DNA of 22,092 bases, from NCBI GenBank assembly GCA_947427325.1, contig CANEHP010000015.1, forward strand, positions 1 to 22,092. Reading direction: 5' to 3'. A program made the position numbers and the translations under genes. This DNA is from an uncultured Clostridia bacterium (GTDB lineage: Bacteria > Bacillota > Clostridia > Oscillospirales > Ruminococcaceae). Below, one piece after another: positions 1 to 7,344 of this stretch (position 1 is its first letter; the number at the start of each line of letters is the position of its first letter). The notes beneath the pieces are model-generated. The model had not been told where the DNA came from and ran no database searches. It saw only the letters and a list, made by a program, of their open reading frames with translations.

Positions 1-93
1 ATACTTTTCGATCCCACCTCTGTCGCTCCTCAAAAGTAAATGCTGTTGCCGTGTAAATTTTGTCGTAGGATTTAACAAGTTTTTCTAAAACGG

Positions 94-122
94 TTGTTTA
101 TTTTTTTAAGATGTGGTATAAT
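94..122 (+). promoter_or_regulatory. Sigma-A-type promoter of the asp23-nusB-xseAB operon
   Basis: A -35 element TTGTTT (94-99) is separated by exactly 17 bases from a perfect -10 TATAAT (117-122), which has a TG two bases before it (GTGG just upstream). Transcription would start near 129, leaving a leader of about 105 nt before asp23. It is the first good promoter in the window and faces the whole downstream gene train, so it probably drives asp23 and much of what follows. The call is by inspection only. Confidence 0.7.
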
Positions 123-148
123 ACTTTAAAACTGCCTAAAGAGGAAAG

Positions 149-181
149 CTTATTTAATATTTAAGAATATTTACCGATAAG
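149..181 (+). other. A+T-rich hairpin in the asp23 leader
   Basis: CTTAT (149-153) can pair with ATAAG (177-181). Inside it AATATT (156-161) faces AATATT (166-171) across a TAAG loop. It lies in the presumed untranslated leader between promoter and asp23 start. There is no T-run, so it is not a terminator. It could be a leader fold or chance in A+T-rich DNA. Confidence 0.25.
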
Positions 182-233
182 AAAGATTTGTTTGCACATA
201 AGAAATATATAAGTAAACAGCGGAGGAACAAAA

Positions 234-587
234 ATGGATAAAAAAATATCTAACTCGACCGGAGAGCTAAGGGTTTCCAATGATGTAATAGTCAGGATTG
301 CAGAGCTTGCTGCTACGGAGATTTCGGGAGTTGCCGTTGAGGACGGCAAGCTTATGATTTCTTCTTCAAAAAAGGGAATTGCTTCTATGTTTAGTTCCCC
401 CGTTCAGGTTTCTTTGTCAAAGGAAGCTGCCGTAATTACAATTTCAATTATAACCGAACAGGGTTCAAAAGCGGTTAATGTTGCTTCTGCCGTTCAGGAA
501 AGCGTTAAATCCGCCGTGCAGAGTATGACCGGTATTCCCGTTTCAAAGGTTAATGTAAATATTGTGGGCATACAGCTCAGTAAGTAA
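234..587 (+). CDS. asp23: Asp23/Gls24 family envelope stress response protein
   Basis: This 117-residue protein belongs to the Asp23/Gls24 family (formerly DUF322). These are small cytoplasmic proteins that in staphylococci form a membrane-associated scaffold linked to cell-envelope stress. The family pattern is visible: the N-terminal GELRVSNDVIVRIAELAATE (residues 10-29), the ISGVAVEDG turn, and the C-terminal segment ending GIPVSKVNVNIVGIQL. There is no signal peptide or membrane segment. The ATG is well supported by GGAGG at 222-226, seven bases upstream. It is the first gene of the operon and ends 46 bp before nusB, the usual asp23-nusB pairing of Clostridia. The symbol is by family; the exact role in this organism is not known. 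Confidence 0.93.
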   Translation: MDKKISNSTGELRVSNDVIVRIAELAATEISGVAVEDGKLMISSSKKGIASMFSSPVQVSLSKEAAVITISIITEQGSKAVNVASAVQESVKSAVQSMTGIPVSKVNVNIVGIQLSK

Positions 588-633
588 TATTATAAGGTAT
601 ATTTACAGAAAATCAAGTATATTGGAGAAAATA

Positions 634-1035
634 ATGACAAAACACGAAGTCAGAGAGGCAGCATTTATAATTTTGTACCAAATGGAAATTACGGGACAGG
701 CTGTTGACGAGGTGTCCGAAGGTACGTCGGAAGAGTTTGAGATGCCTGTTAATAACGCTGTAATAAAGCTTGCGGAGAATGTTTGGAGCAGAAAAGAAGA
801 GATTGACGCCATTATCGGAAAATACAGCCCCTCAAGGTCTGTTGCAAGAATATCGAAAATCAACCTTACCATTTTAAGGATAAGCGTATACGAGCTTACC
901 TTTGAAAAGGAAAAGATTCCTCCCAAGGTATCGATAAATGAGGCGATAGAGCTTTCAAAGGCGTATGCCGAAAATAACGATAAGGCTTTTATAAACGGCG
1001 TTCTTAATTCTTATTACAAGGATTTGGAAAAATAG
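634..1035 (+). CDS. nusB: Transcription antitermination factor NusB
   Basis: NusB binds boxA RNA together with NusE (ribosomal protein S10) and takes part in antitermination of rRNA operons. The product is 133 residues, normal for the family. The N-terminal helix EVREAAFIILYQMEI and the C-terminal half are typical: ISKINLTILRISVYELTF, then PKVSINEAIELSKAYA, then the AFINGVLNSYY end. An open frame extends upstream to 562, but the ATG at 634 has GGAG at 624-627 and begins the conserved MTKHEVREAAF segment, while the upstream extension overlaps asp23 and matches nothing in NusB. Its stop lies one base before the xseA start, so the two genes are probably translationally coupled. Confidence 0.96.
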   Translation: MTKHEVREAAFIILYQMEITGQAVDEVSEGTSEEFEMPVNNAVIKLAENVWSRKEEIDAIIGKYSPSRSVARISKINLTILRISVYELTFEKEKIPPKVSINEAIELSKAYAENNDKAFINGVLNSYYKDLEK

Positions 1036-1036
1036 T

Positions 1037-2221
1037 ATGGCTCTTATTGTGACGGTTTCTCAAATTAACAGGAGGCTTGCGCTGCTGCTTAAAAGCGATA
1101 AGGCTATTCAAAGCGTTTCTGTTAAAGGCGAGATTTCAAATTTAAAATACCATTATCAGTCGGGACATATTTATTTTACCCTTCGTGACAGCGCCGCTTC
1201 CGTTAAAGCGGTTATGTTTAAAAGCTATGCGGAAAAATTAAATTTTGAATTAGCAGACGGTATGAACATAGTGGTAAGCGGGGCGGTTCAGTTTTATGAG
1301 CGAGACGGCTTGTGTCAGCTCTATGCTCATGATATTAAGTGTGAGGACGGCGTGGGCGAGGGCGCTTTGTCCTTTGAACAGCTGAAAAATAAGCTTAATG
1401 AAGAGGGCTTGTTTAATCAGAAAAGGCATTTGCCCGAAATACCCAAATCAATTTGTGTTGTTACATCCGAAACAGGCGCTGCAATAAAGGATATTTTGAA
1501 TGTTCTGTCAAGAAGATATCCCTTTGTAAAAGTAAAGCTTATTTCTGTCTTGGTTCAGGGCTCGGAAGCTCCGCAGTCTGTTGCCGACGGAATAAACAGG
1601 GCACAGGATACCGGCTGCGATCTGATTATTTTCGGAAGAGGCGGCGGCTCAGCCGAGGATTTATCCGCATTTAACACCGAGATTGTGGCAAGAGCGGTTT
1701 ATGCCAGCAAAATTCCCACCATATCTGCGGTGGGCCACGAAATAGATTACAGCATTTCCGATTTTGTTGCGGATATGAGAGCGCCGACTCCAAGTGCTGC
1801 GGCGGAAATTGCCGTTCCCGATGTAAACGAAATAATTAACGCACTTGAAATAAAGAGAAATCATATAAAGGATATGGCGGCGGCAAAGGTTGCAGGCTGT
1901 GAACTACAGGTAAGCAATATTTTTTCGCATATTGAATTATATCACCCGAAAAACAAAATTGAAGCAAATGAAAAGAATTTAAATGAAACATATTCACTTA
2001 TAAAAAAGGATTTTGGCAATTTGATTTCAACTAAGGAGCTGCATTTAAAAAATACCGTAGAATTAGTTAATGCCTTTAATCCTTTTAAAACCTTGGAAAG
2101 AGGATATTCTATTGTATTTAAGAATAATTCCGCAGTTACTTCGGTTAAAGCTCTGAAAAGCGGAGATAAGATCAAGATAATGCTTTCAGACGGTGAATTA
2201 AATGCATCAATAACTGATTAA
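1037..2221 (+). CDS. xseA: Exodeoxyribonuclease VII large subunit
   Basis: XseA is the catalytic large subunit of exonuclease VII, which degrades single-stranded DNA from both ends into short oligonucleotides in mismatch and other repair. It works with several copies of XseB. The protein has 394 residues, near the lower end for the family. An OB-fold DNA-binding domain covers about residues 5-100 (VKGEISNLKYHYQSGHIYFTL). The catalytic domain contains GRGGGSAEDLSAFN from residue 200 and the AVGHEIDYSISDFVAD block followed by RAPTPSAAAE (231-257), the residues typical of the active site. The C-terminal third is helical and variable. Its ATG follows the nusB stop by one base, and xseB follows 21 bases downstream. 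Confidence 0.97.
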   Translation: MALIVTVSQINRRLALLLKSDKAIQSVSVKGEISNLKYHYQSGHIYFTLRDSAASVKAVMFKSYAEKLNFELADGMNIVVSGAVQFYERDGLCQLYAHDIKCEDGVGEGALSFEQLKNKLNEEGLFNQKRHLPEIPKSICVVTSETGAAIKDILNVLSRRYPFVKVKLISVLVQGSEAPQSVADGINRAQDTGCDLIIFGRGGGSAEDLSAFNTEIVARAVYASKIPTISAVGHEIDYSISDFVADMRAPTPSAAAEIAVPDVNEIINALEIKRNHIKDMAAAKVAGCELQVSNIFSHIELYHPKNKIEANEKNLNETYSLIKKDFGNLISTKELHLKNTVELVNAFNPFKTLERGYSIVFKNNSAVTSVKALKSGDKIKIMLSDGELNASITD

Positions 2222-2236
2222 TGCACTATTTAAATT

Positions 2237-2246
2237 AAGGAAGTGA
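2237..2246 (+). promoter_or_regulatory. Ribosome binding site for xseB, overlapping the annotated GTG start
   Basis: AAGGAAGTGA (2237-2246) matches the 16S anti-Shine-Dalgarno complement (AAGGAGGTGA) at nine of ten bases. The only in-frame standard start near it, GTG 2243-2245, lies inside this site, which is too close for normal initiation. The in-frame codon five bases after the site is ACG (2252-2254). The same geometry elsewhere in the window places a TTG at that position. Confidence 0.6.
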
Positions 2247-2452
2247 TTAAAACGGCTAAAAAAGAAACTGTCAGCGAAATGACCTTTGAAGAGGCATTGA
2301 AAAGGCTGAACGATATATCCCGGTTAATGGAAAATCCCGAAATTACTTTAAAAAATGCTGTTGAACTGTACGAGGAAGCAAACGGTTTAGTTGAAATATG
2401 CAAAAAAAATATAGAAGAAGCAAAAATTTCTTTGGAGAAGACGGAATTATGA
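2243..2452 (+). CDS. xseB: Exodeoxyribonuclease VII small subunit
   Basis: XseB is the small helical subunit that binds XseA to form active exonuclease VII. The 69-residue reading shows the family core: MTFEEALKRLNDISRLME, then a helix ITLKNAVELYEEANGLVEIC and KKNIEEAKISLEK. The start is uncertain. GTG 2243 lies inside the Shine-Dalgarno sequence. ACG 2252 has ideal spacing but is a rare start. ATG 2279 begins exactly at the core domain but has no Shine-Dalgarno site. The stop codon overlaps the ispA ATG in an ATGA arrangement (2449-2452), implying coupled translation. The product identity is firm; the N-terminus is not. Confidence 0.93.
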   Translation: MIKTAKKETVSEMTFEEALKRLNDISRLMENPEITLKNAVELYEEANGLVEICKKNIEEAKISLEKTEL

Positions 2453-3336
2453 CCTTTGAAGAACAAACGGTTTTTTATAAAGAGCTTGTGGATAAAGAGC
2501 TTGACAGGTATATGAGTTTTCCTGACGGGTTAAAGCAAGGCAAGCTTTTTGAAGCTATGAAGTACAGCTTAAATGCAGGAGGAAAAAGGATTCGTCCCGT
2601 TCTTGCCCTTGAATTTTGCAGGATTTGCGGCGGTGAATACAAAAACGCACTTCCTGCCGCCTGCGCTATTGAGATGATGCACACATTTTCGTTAATTCAT
2701 GACGATTTGCCCTGTATGGACAATGACGATATGAGAAGGGGCAGACCAAGCTGTCATAAGGCATTTGATGAAGCTACTGCGCTTTTAGCGGGGGACGCGC
2801 TTGAAATGTATCCCTTTGACGTGCTGGCAGGAAGTACATCCTGCGGTGTTTCTGCCGAAAATGCGCTTAAGATGGTCAAAATGCTGGCTTGGGCGTCGGG
2901 ACATATGGGAATGATAGGCGGACAGCAGATAGATACCGAATTTGAAGGTCAGTCCCCGGGATTAGACGAATTACTTAAAATGTACAGGCTGAAAACCTCA
3001 CGGCTGCTGCAAGCGGCTGCAGGTATGGGCTGTTTATCCGCCGGCGCAGACGGCGATGCCGTTGGAAACGCTCTTGAATATGCCGACAGGTTGGGGCTAG
3101 CTTTTCAAATTGTTGATGATATACTTGATATATACGGTGATGAAAAAGCCTTAGGAAAGCCTATTGGCAGCGATAAGGAAAAGAACAAATATACATATGT
3201 GACTTATGCGGGCTTAGAGGGTGCAAAGGAAAAAGCAAAACAGTTAACCGATGAGGCTTTGGATTTTCTTGCAAAATTTAATAACAGCGAATTTTTGAAA
3301 AAACTTACAATAGAGCTTTTAAATAGAAATAAGTAG
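2449..3336 (+). CDS. ispA: Farnesyl diphosphate (short-chain polyprenyl) synthase
   Basis: This is a trans-prenyltransferase that condenses isopentenyl diphosphate with dimethylallyl and geranyl diphosphates to give farnesyl (or geranylgeranyl) diphosphate for quinone and lipid-carrier synthesis. The 295 residues carry GGKRIRP (44-50), the first aspartate-rich motif HDDLPCMD (84-91, the bacterial form with two extra residues), MRRG, and the second motif DDILD (223-227). The usual helix after GDAL reads GDALEMYPFDVLAG, and the KTG motif reads KTS, both mildly unusual. An upstream in-frame ATG at 2398 lies inside xseB and is unlikely. The ATG at 2449 overlaps the xseB stop and has GGAG at 2434-2437. 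Exact product chain length cannot be read from sequence. Confidence 0.94.
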   Translation: MTFEEQTVFYKELVDKELDRYMSFPDGLKQGKLFEAMKYSLNAGGKRIRPVLALEFCRICGGEYKNALPAACAIEMMHTFSLIHDDLPCMDNDDMRRGRPSCHKAFDEATALLAGDALEMYPFDVLAGSTSCGVSAENALKMVKMLAWASGHMGMIGGQQIDTEFEGQSPGLDELLKMYRLKTSRLLQAAAGMGCLSAGADGDAVGNALEYADRLGLAFQIVDDILDIYGDEKALGKPIGSDKEKNKYTYVTYAGLEGAKEKAKQLTDEALDFLAKFNNSEFLKKLTIELLNRNK

Positions 3337-3340
3337 GTGA
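3335..3340 (+). promoter_or_regulatory. Ribosome binding site that selects a TTG start for the DUF212 gene
   Basis: AGGTGA sits five bases upstream of TTG 3346. The in-frame GTG at 3337 lies within the site itself, directly after the ispA stop, so it is unlikely to be used. This supports TTG 3346 as the start. Confidence 0.6.
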
Positions 3341-3345
3341 ATTCT

Positions 3346-3846
3346 TTGAAAGATTATATAAATGTTGCCATATTGGTACCTGTTTTAAGCTGGGCGATTG
3401 CACAGCTTATTAAAGCAACTATATATGCAATTAAATACAAAACATTTAATTTGGAGAGACTGTTCGGTTCAGGCGGTATGCCGTCTTCACATTCGTCTAC
3501 CGTATGCGCTTTGGTTATTACCATATACAGAATGGAAGGTCTGTCTTCGCCGATTTTTGCGCTTTCGATGGTGCTCGCAATGATAACAATGTATGATGCC
3601 ACAGGTATAAGAAGAGCTGCCGGTATGCATGCTAAGCAAATTAACAGACTTCGCCGCATAGTGGATGAGCTTGATGAGGAAATGCTGGATAAAATAGACG
3701 AAAGGATCGATGACGAAGAGGATGACCCCGAAGAAACCGTTGAGCTGAAGGAGTTTTTGGGTCATACTCCCTTGGAGGTTATTTTCGGTGCTTTATTGGG
3801 CATTTTAATTGCAGTGGTATTTCCCACCGATTATTTTATCAGTTGA
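3346..3846 (+). CDS. Divergent PAP2 family (DUF212) membrane protein
   Basis: This is a small membrane protein of the divergent PAP2 family (DUF212; YuiD-like in Bacillus), related to lipid phosphate phosphatases. The substrate is not established. From the TTG start it has 166 residues. A first hydrophobic segment covers about residues 5-25 (VAILVPVLSWAIAQLIKA). The family motif GGMPSSHSS follows, then a second hydrophobic stretch with YDATGIRRAAGMHA, a strongly acidic linker rich in D and E (about residues 105-130), and a last membrane segment (EVIFGALLGILIAVVF). The conserved serine-histidine pair resembles a PAP2 active site. Its place between ispA and dxs suggests, by inference only, a link to isoprenoid phosphates. 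An alternative GTG start at 3337 adds three residues. Confidence 0.88.
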   Translation: MKDYINVAILVPVLSWAIAQLIKATIYAIKYKTFNLERLFGSGGMPSSHSSTVCALVITIYRMEGLSSPIFALSMVLAMITMYDATGIRRAAGMHAKQINRLRRIVDELDEEMLDKIDERIDDEEDDPEETVELKEFLGHTPLEVIFGALLGILIAVVFPTDYFIS

Positions 3847-3905
3847 ATATTTTGGATTTTTTGCATTGAGCAAATCGTATTTGGCAAGAATATAGAATTA
3901 CACTT

Positions 3906-3917
3906 AAAGGGGGTTGA
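3906..3917 (+). promoter_or_regulatory. Ribosome binding site that selects the downstream TTG start of dxs
   Basis: AAAGGGGGTTGA contains a long purine Shine-Dalgarno stretch. The first in-frame TTG (3914) lies within or directly against it. The second in-frame TTG (3923) is nine bases after the G run, a normal distance. This favours TTG 3923. Confidence 0.55.
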
Positions 3918-3922
3918 CAAAG

Positions 3923-5755
3923 TTGATTTTATCATCGAAAATTTCTCCCGAGGCTATAAAAAAGCTTTCATTAAGTGAAATGGAACAGCTGTGCACAGAG
4001 CTTCGTTCATATATAATAGACGTTGTGTACGGGACGGGCGGTCACTTGGCGTCAAATCTTGGTACGGTTGAGCTTTGTGTGGCGTTGCACAGAGTTTTTA
4101 CAACTCCGGAGGATAAAATAATTTTTGATGTAGGACATCAGGCGTATGCACATAAGATTATTACAGGCAGATATAAGGATTTTTGCAGACTGAGAACGGA
4201 AAACGGCATTTCAGGTTTTCCCCGTCCGGACGAATCCCCTCATGACGCATTTATTGCGGGTCACGCAAGCACTTCAATATCCGCAGCCTTGGGAATAGCG
4301 AAGGCTATGGAAATAAAGGGCGATTTTCATCATGTTATTTCCGTTATAGGCGATGGAGCCTTGACGGGCGGAGAAGCTTATGAGGGCTTAAACAATGCAA
4401 GCAAGCTGAAAAGAAGCTTTATAGTCATTCTTAATGACAATGAAATGTCTATATCCAAAAATTCGGGAGCGGTAGCTAATTATTTAACTCAAATGACCTC
4501 CTCGACTAAATACTTCGAAACTAAAAAGAGGGTAAAAGAAGCTCTTTCAAAATCGGTTATCGGAAGAGAACTGTCAAAATCTGTAAGCGGAACAAAGGAG
4601 CTTGTAAAGTTTGCTATATTCCAAAGCAATATTTTTGAAAATTTAGGCTATAAATATTTAGGACCTATTAACGGAAATAATTTAGCCGAGCTTTTAGATG
4701 TGCTTAATGTTGCTAAACAGCTTGATTTTCCTTGTATTATTCATATTAAAACAAAAAAAGGCAAGGGCTATCTTCCCGCTGAACAAAATTCAGGCGAATA
4801 TCACGGAATCGCAAAGCGAACAGACAGCGAATGTAATACGCATAATGATACATATTCGGAGGTTGCGGGAAAGTATATAAATCAATTAGCTGATAAGGAT
4901 AACAGAATTTGCGGAATTACAGCGGCAATGAAGTACGCTACCGGACTTCAGCATTTTGCAAAAAGTCATAGGGAAAGATTTTTTGATGTGGGAATAGCAG
5001 AGGAGCATGCGGTTACCTTTGCGGGCGGATTAGCTTCGCAAAATATGATTCCCGTATTTTGTGTGTATTCAACCTTTATTCAGCGCAGCTTTGATCAGAT
5101 TATTCACGATCTGGCGATCGAAAAAGAACACGTTGTGCTGGCTGTTGACCGTGCGGGATTTGTAGGTGAGGACGGAGAAACGCACCAAGGGCTGTTCGAT
5201 GTATCTATGCTGTCTGTTGTTCCAAAAATTGAGATATATTCTCCCTCTAACGACGCCGAGCTAAGAAGCTCTCTTTATAAAGCCGTTTACAGAAGCAAAG
5301 GGATTGCGGCAGTGCGCTATCCTAAAGGCGAAGCGGTTATATGTGACAGAAACGACGCCGATTATGATTTGCGGTATTTTAAATTTGATAAAAACGACAA
5401 AGGGATTTTAATCGTCACCTACGGAAGAATAACGGAATATGCAAGGGCGGCGGCAAGGCAAATGGAAACCGACCTTTTACAGCTGGTGAAAATTTATCCG
5501 ATTGTGGAAAAGTCTGTTGAAAGTGCGGAAAAGTACGATAAAATCATCTTTTTTGAAGAGGGGATAAAGTCAGGAGGAATCGGAGAAAAATTTTCCTTTG
5601 AACTTATGAAAAGAGAATGGAAGGGTAAATATAAGCTGATTGCCGTTGATAACTGCTTTGTAAGCTACGGCGAAACGGAAAGCCAGTTATCAAAATATAG
5701 ACTTGACGCACAGGGAATGATCAGAGAAACAGGTGAATTTTTTGAGCAGGCTTGA
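3923..5755 (+). CDS. dxs: 1-deoxy-D-xylulose-5-phosphate synthase
   Basis: DXS condenses pyruvate and glyceraldehyde 3-phosphate, using thiamine diphosphate, to make DXP. This is the first step of the MEP isoprenoid pathway and also feeds thiamine and pyridoxal synthesis. The 610 residues have the normal three-domain layout. The N-terminal ThDP-binding domain has GGHLASNLG (H41), GHQAYAHK (71-78), GDGALTGG (143-150) and NDNEMSI (171-177). The pyrimidine-binding domain has DVGIAEEHAV (catalytic glutamate about E360) and DRAGFVGEDGETHQG. A transketolase C-terminal domain ends near residue 600. The TTG at 3923 is preferred on ribosome-site spacing; TTG 3914 would add three residues. The 3' end overlaps the tlyA start by 14 bp. 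A 76 bp gap precedes the gene, and its small hairpin (TTTGC/GCAAA, 3860-3874) has no clear role. Confidence 0.97.
   Translation: MILSSKISPEAIKKLSLSEMEQLCTELRSYIIDVVYGTGGHLASNLGTVELCVALHRVFTTPEDKIIFDVGHQAYAHKIITGRYKDFCRLRTENGISGFPRPDESPHDAFIAGHASTSISAALGIAKAMEIKGDFHHVISVIGDGALTGGEAYEGLNNASKLKRSFIVILNDNEMSISKNSGAVANYLTQMTSSTKYFETKKRVKEALSKSVIGRELSKSVSGTKELVKFAIFQSNIFENLGYKYLGPINGNNLAELLDVLNVAKQLDFPCIIHIKTKKGKGYLPAEQNSGEYHGIAKRTDSECNTHNDTYSEVAGKYINQLADKDNRICGITAAMKYATGLQHFAKSHRERFFDVGIAEEHAVTFAGGLASQNMIPVFCVYSTFIQRSFDQIIHDLAIEKEHVVLAVDRAGFVGEDGETHQGLFDVSMLSVVPKIEIYSPSNDAELRSSLYKAVYRSKGIAAVRYPKGEAVICDRNDADYDLRYFKFDKNDKGILIVTYGRITEYARAAARQMETDLLQLVKIYPIVEKSVESAEKYDKIIFFEEGIKSGGIGEKFSFELMKREWKGKYKLIAVDNCFVSYGETESQLSKYRLDAQGMIRETGEFFEQA
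5731..5736 (+). promoter_or_regulatory. Ribosome binding site that selects a TTG start for tlyA
   Basis: AGGTGA ends five bases before TTG 5742, while the in-frame GTG 5733 lies inside it. The spacing and sequence are the same as in front of the DUF212 gene. The site is embedded in the last codons of dxs. Confidence 0.6.
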
Positions 5756-6464
5756 CGTTGAGTTAGTGAACCGCAGCTTGGTTAAAAGCAGAAATGTTGC
5801 AGGACAAATCATAAAGCAAGGAATTGTTTTTGTAAATGACAGCTGCGCAAAAAAATCTTCACTGTCGGTAATTGAAACAGATAAAATCGAAATTAAAGGT
5901 AATCTGCCCAAGTATGTTGGGCGGGGCGGTTTAAAGTTAGAAAAAGCCATAGACGAATTTAATATTGAACTGAATGACAAAATCTGTATAGATGTCGGAG
6001 CGTCAACAGGCGGTTTTACCGATTGTATGCTGCGAAATGGCGCAGGGCTAGTGTATGCCGTTGACGTGGGAAAAAACCAGCTTGATGTTTCGTTAAGAGA
6101 AAACGAAAAGGTTGTGTCTTTGGAGCGGACGGACATTAGAACCGTCCAGGGCAAAATATCCGAAAGGGCGGATTTTATAAGTATAGATGTGTCTTTTATT
6201 TCTCTCAAAAAGGTTTTGCCCTTTGCCGTTAATTTGCTGAAGGAGCATGGGATAATCGTCGCTTTAATAAAGCCGCAGTTTGAGGTAGGAAAAAGCGGTC
6301 TGGGGAAAAAAGGGATTGTGAAAAATTCCAAGCTAAGAGAAAATGTCCTAAATGAAATAAAGGATTTCTCTCTGCAAACGGGATTAAAGGTCAACGGCAT
6401 TATCGAGTCTCCTATTACGGGCGGAGACGGGAATGTAGAATACCTTATCTGTTTATCGAGGTAA
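5742..6464 (+). CDS. tlyA: TlyA family 2'-O-methyltransferase / hemolysin-like RNA methylase
   Basis: TlyA-family proteins combine an S4 RNA-binding domain with a FtsJ/RrmJ-type SAM-dependent methyltransferase fold. Well-studied members 2'-O-methylate rRNA, and the hemolysin name is historical. From TTG 5742 the product has 240 residues. The S4 domain covers about 2-52 (SRLDVELVNRSLVKSR). The linker YVGRGGLKLEKA is at 58-69, the SAM-binding motif DVGASTGGFTDC at 84-95, then the DVSFISL and ALIKPQFEVGK segments carry the catalytic aspartate and lysine of the K-D-K-E set. This start puts RLDV at the very N-terminus, as usual for the family. The gene overlaps dxs, and its stop is two bases before the nadK ATG. 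Confidence 0.93.
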   Translation: MSRLDVELVNRSLVKSRNVAGQIIKQGIVFVNDSCAKKSSLSVIETDKIEIKGNLPKYVGRGGLKLEKAIDEFNIELNDKICIDVGASTGGFTDCMLRNGAGLVYAVDVGKNQLDVSLRENEKVVSLERTDIRTVQGKISERADFISIDVSFISLKKVLPFAVNLLKEHGIIVALIKPQFEVGKSGLGKKGIVKNSKLRENVLNEIKDFSLQTGLKVNGIIESPITGGDGNVEYLICLSR

Positions 6465-6466
6465 AA

Positions 6467-7330
6467 ATGAAGATATTTATATGTGCAAATTTAAATAAAG
6501 AAAAAACAATAACGGTTTTTCCCGAAGTAGTAAGAGTTTTAAGGCTTTACGGAATAACACCTTTTGTGGAAAAAAGATTTGAAGATATTTGTTCGGGATT
6601 AAACATTGACGGAATTATCTTCGGCACTGCTCAGGATAATGCAGATAATTGCGATATCTTTTTGACTATCGGAGGGGACGGAACAATTCTGCGCTGGGGA
6701 AAAACGGCGGCTGTCTGCGGCAAGGCGCTTTTGGGCGTGAACACGGGACGCTTGGGCTTTATGGCCACATTGGAAAAGGACAATTTGGCAAAATTAAGCT
6801 CTCTTGCAGGCGGAAATTATAAAATCAGCACACGAATGATGCTGGACATAGAGGTAAATTCCGAAAAGGGAACAATACGGTTTAATGCTCTTAACGATGT
6901 TGTTTTGTTTAAAGGAACGACATCAAAGCTGCCCGAATACATCCTTTTAAGCGGAAACACCGAGGTGGAAAGGGTCAGGGCTGACGGCTTGATTATCAGC
7001 ACTCCTACAGGCTCTACAGCATATTCGCTTTCTGCGGGAGGTCCGATTATTGACCCTAAGCTTTCCTGTTTTGAGGTAACGGCATTATCTCCTCATACGC
7101 TTTTTAACAGACCTATGATTTTTTCGGTGGACGAGCCTTTAAAAGCGGGCTATACAGCTTATGAAAACAGCGAAGTGTATTTATCCGTAGACGGCGGCGA
7201 GCCTATGCAGCTTTTTCCAAACGATGCTATAAGCATAAGTAAATCAAAGCTTGAGTTAAAGCTGATAGACATTGACGGCGCAAGCTTTTACAGCTCGGTT
7301 CACAATAAGCTTATGAAGCCTTTAAAGTGA
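6467..7330 (+). CDS. nadK: NAD kinase
   Basis: NadK phosphorylates NAD to NADP, the only route to NADP(H) in most bacteria. The 287-residue protein shows all family motifs: GGDGT (69-73) for ATP, NTGRLGF (92-98), the ALNDVV block (141-146), and the glycine-rich DGLIISTPTGSTAYSLSAGG region (173-192) that binds NAD. The C-terminal VDGGEP strand segment is also present. The ATG follows the tlyA stop by two bases with GAGGT just upstream (6458-6462). The stop (TGA 7328-7330) lies 14 bases before the argR start. Its linkage with tlyA and argR is the usual clostridial order. Confidence 0.96.
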   Translation: MKIFICANLNKEKTITVFPEVVRVLRLYGITPFVEKRFEDICSGLNIDGIIFGTAQDNADNCDIFLTIGGDGTILRWGKTAAVCGKALLGVNTGRLGFMATLEKDNLAKLSSLAGGNYKISTRMMLDIEVNSEKGTIRFNALNDVVLFKGTTSKLPEYILLSGNTEVERVRADGLIISTPTGSTAYSLSAGGPIIDPKLSCFEVTALSPHTLFNRPMIFSVDEPLKAGYTAYENSEVYLSVDGGEPMQLFPNDAISISKSKLELKLIDIDGASFYSSVHNKLMKPLK

Positions 7331-7344
7331 TAGAGGTTATATTT

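Noticed and set aside
1..40. Similarity between the window start and the reverse complement of 22011-22040 (shared TCG, ATCCCAC, CTCTGT blocks)
   Set aside because: The shared blocks are short with gaps between them, and the match could be chance. Only a genome-wide repeat search could settle it.
1..96. A minus-strand reading with protein-like composition running off the left edge
   Set aside because: It has an in-frame stop just upstream (near 105) and no ATG, GTG or TTG start between that stop and the window edge, so no gene can be supported.
3847..3922. A promoter for dxs in the 76 bp gap
   Set aside because: TTGAGC (3866-3871) and TATAGA (3891-3896) are 19 bases apart with poor matches, so the evidence is too thin to annotate.
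5690..6400. A 236-codon open frame on the minus strand opposite tlyA
   Set aside because: It is the mirror of an excellent tlyA gene. The translation is rich in S, F and P with no recognisable family and no ribosome site.
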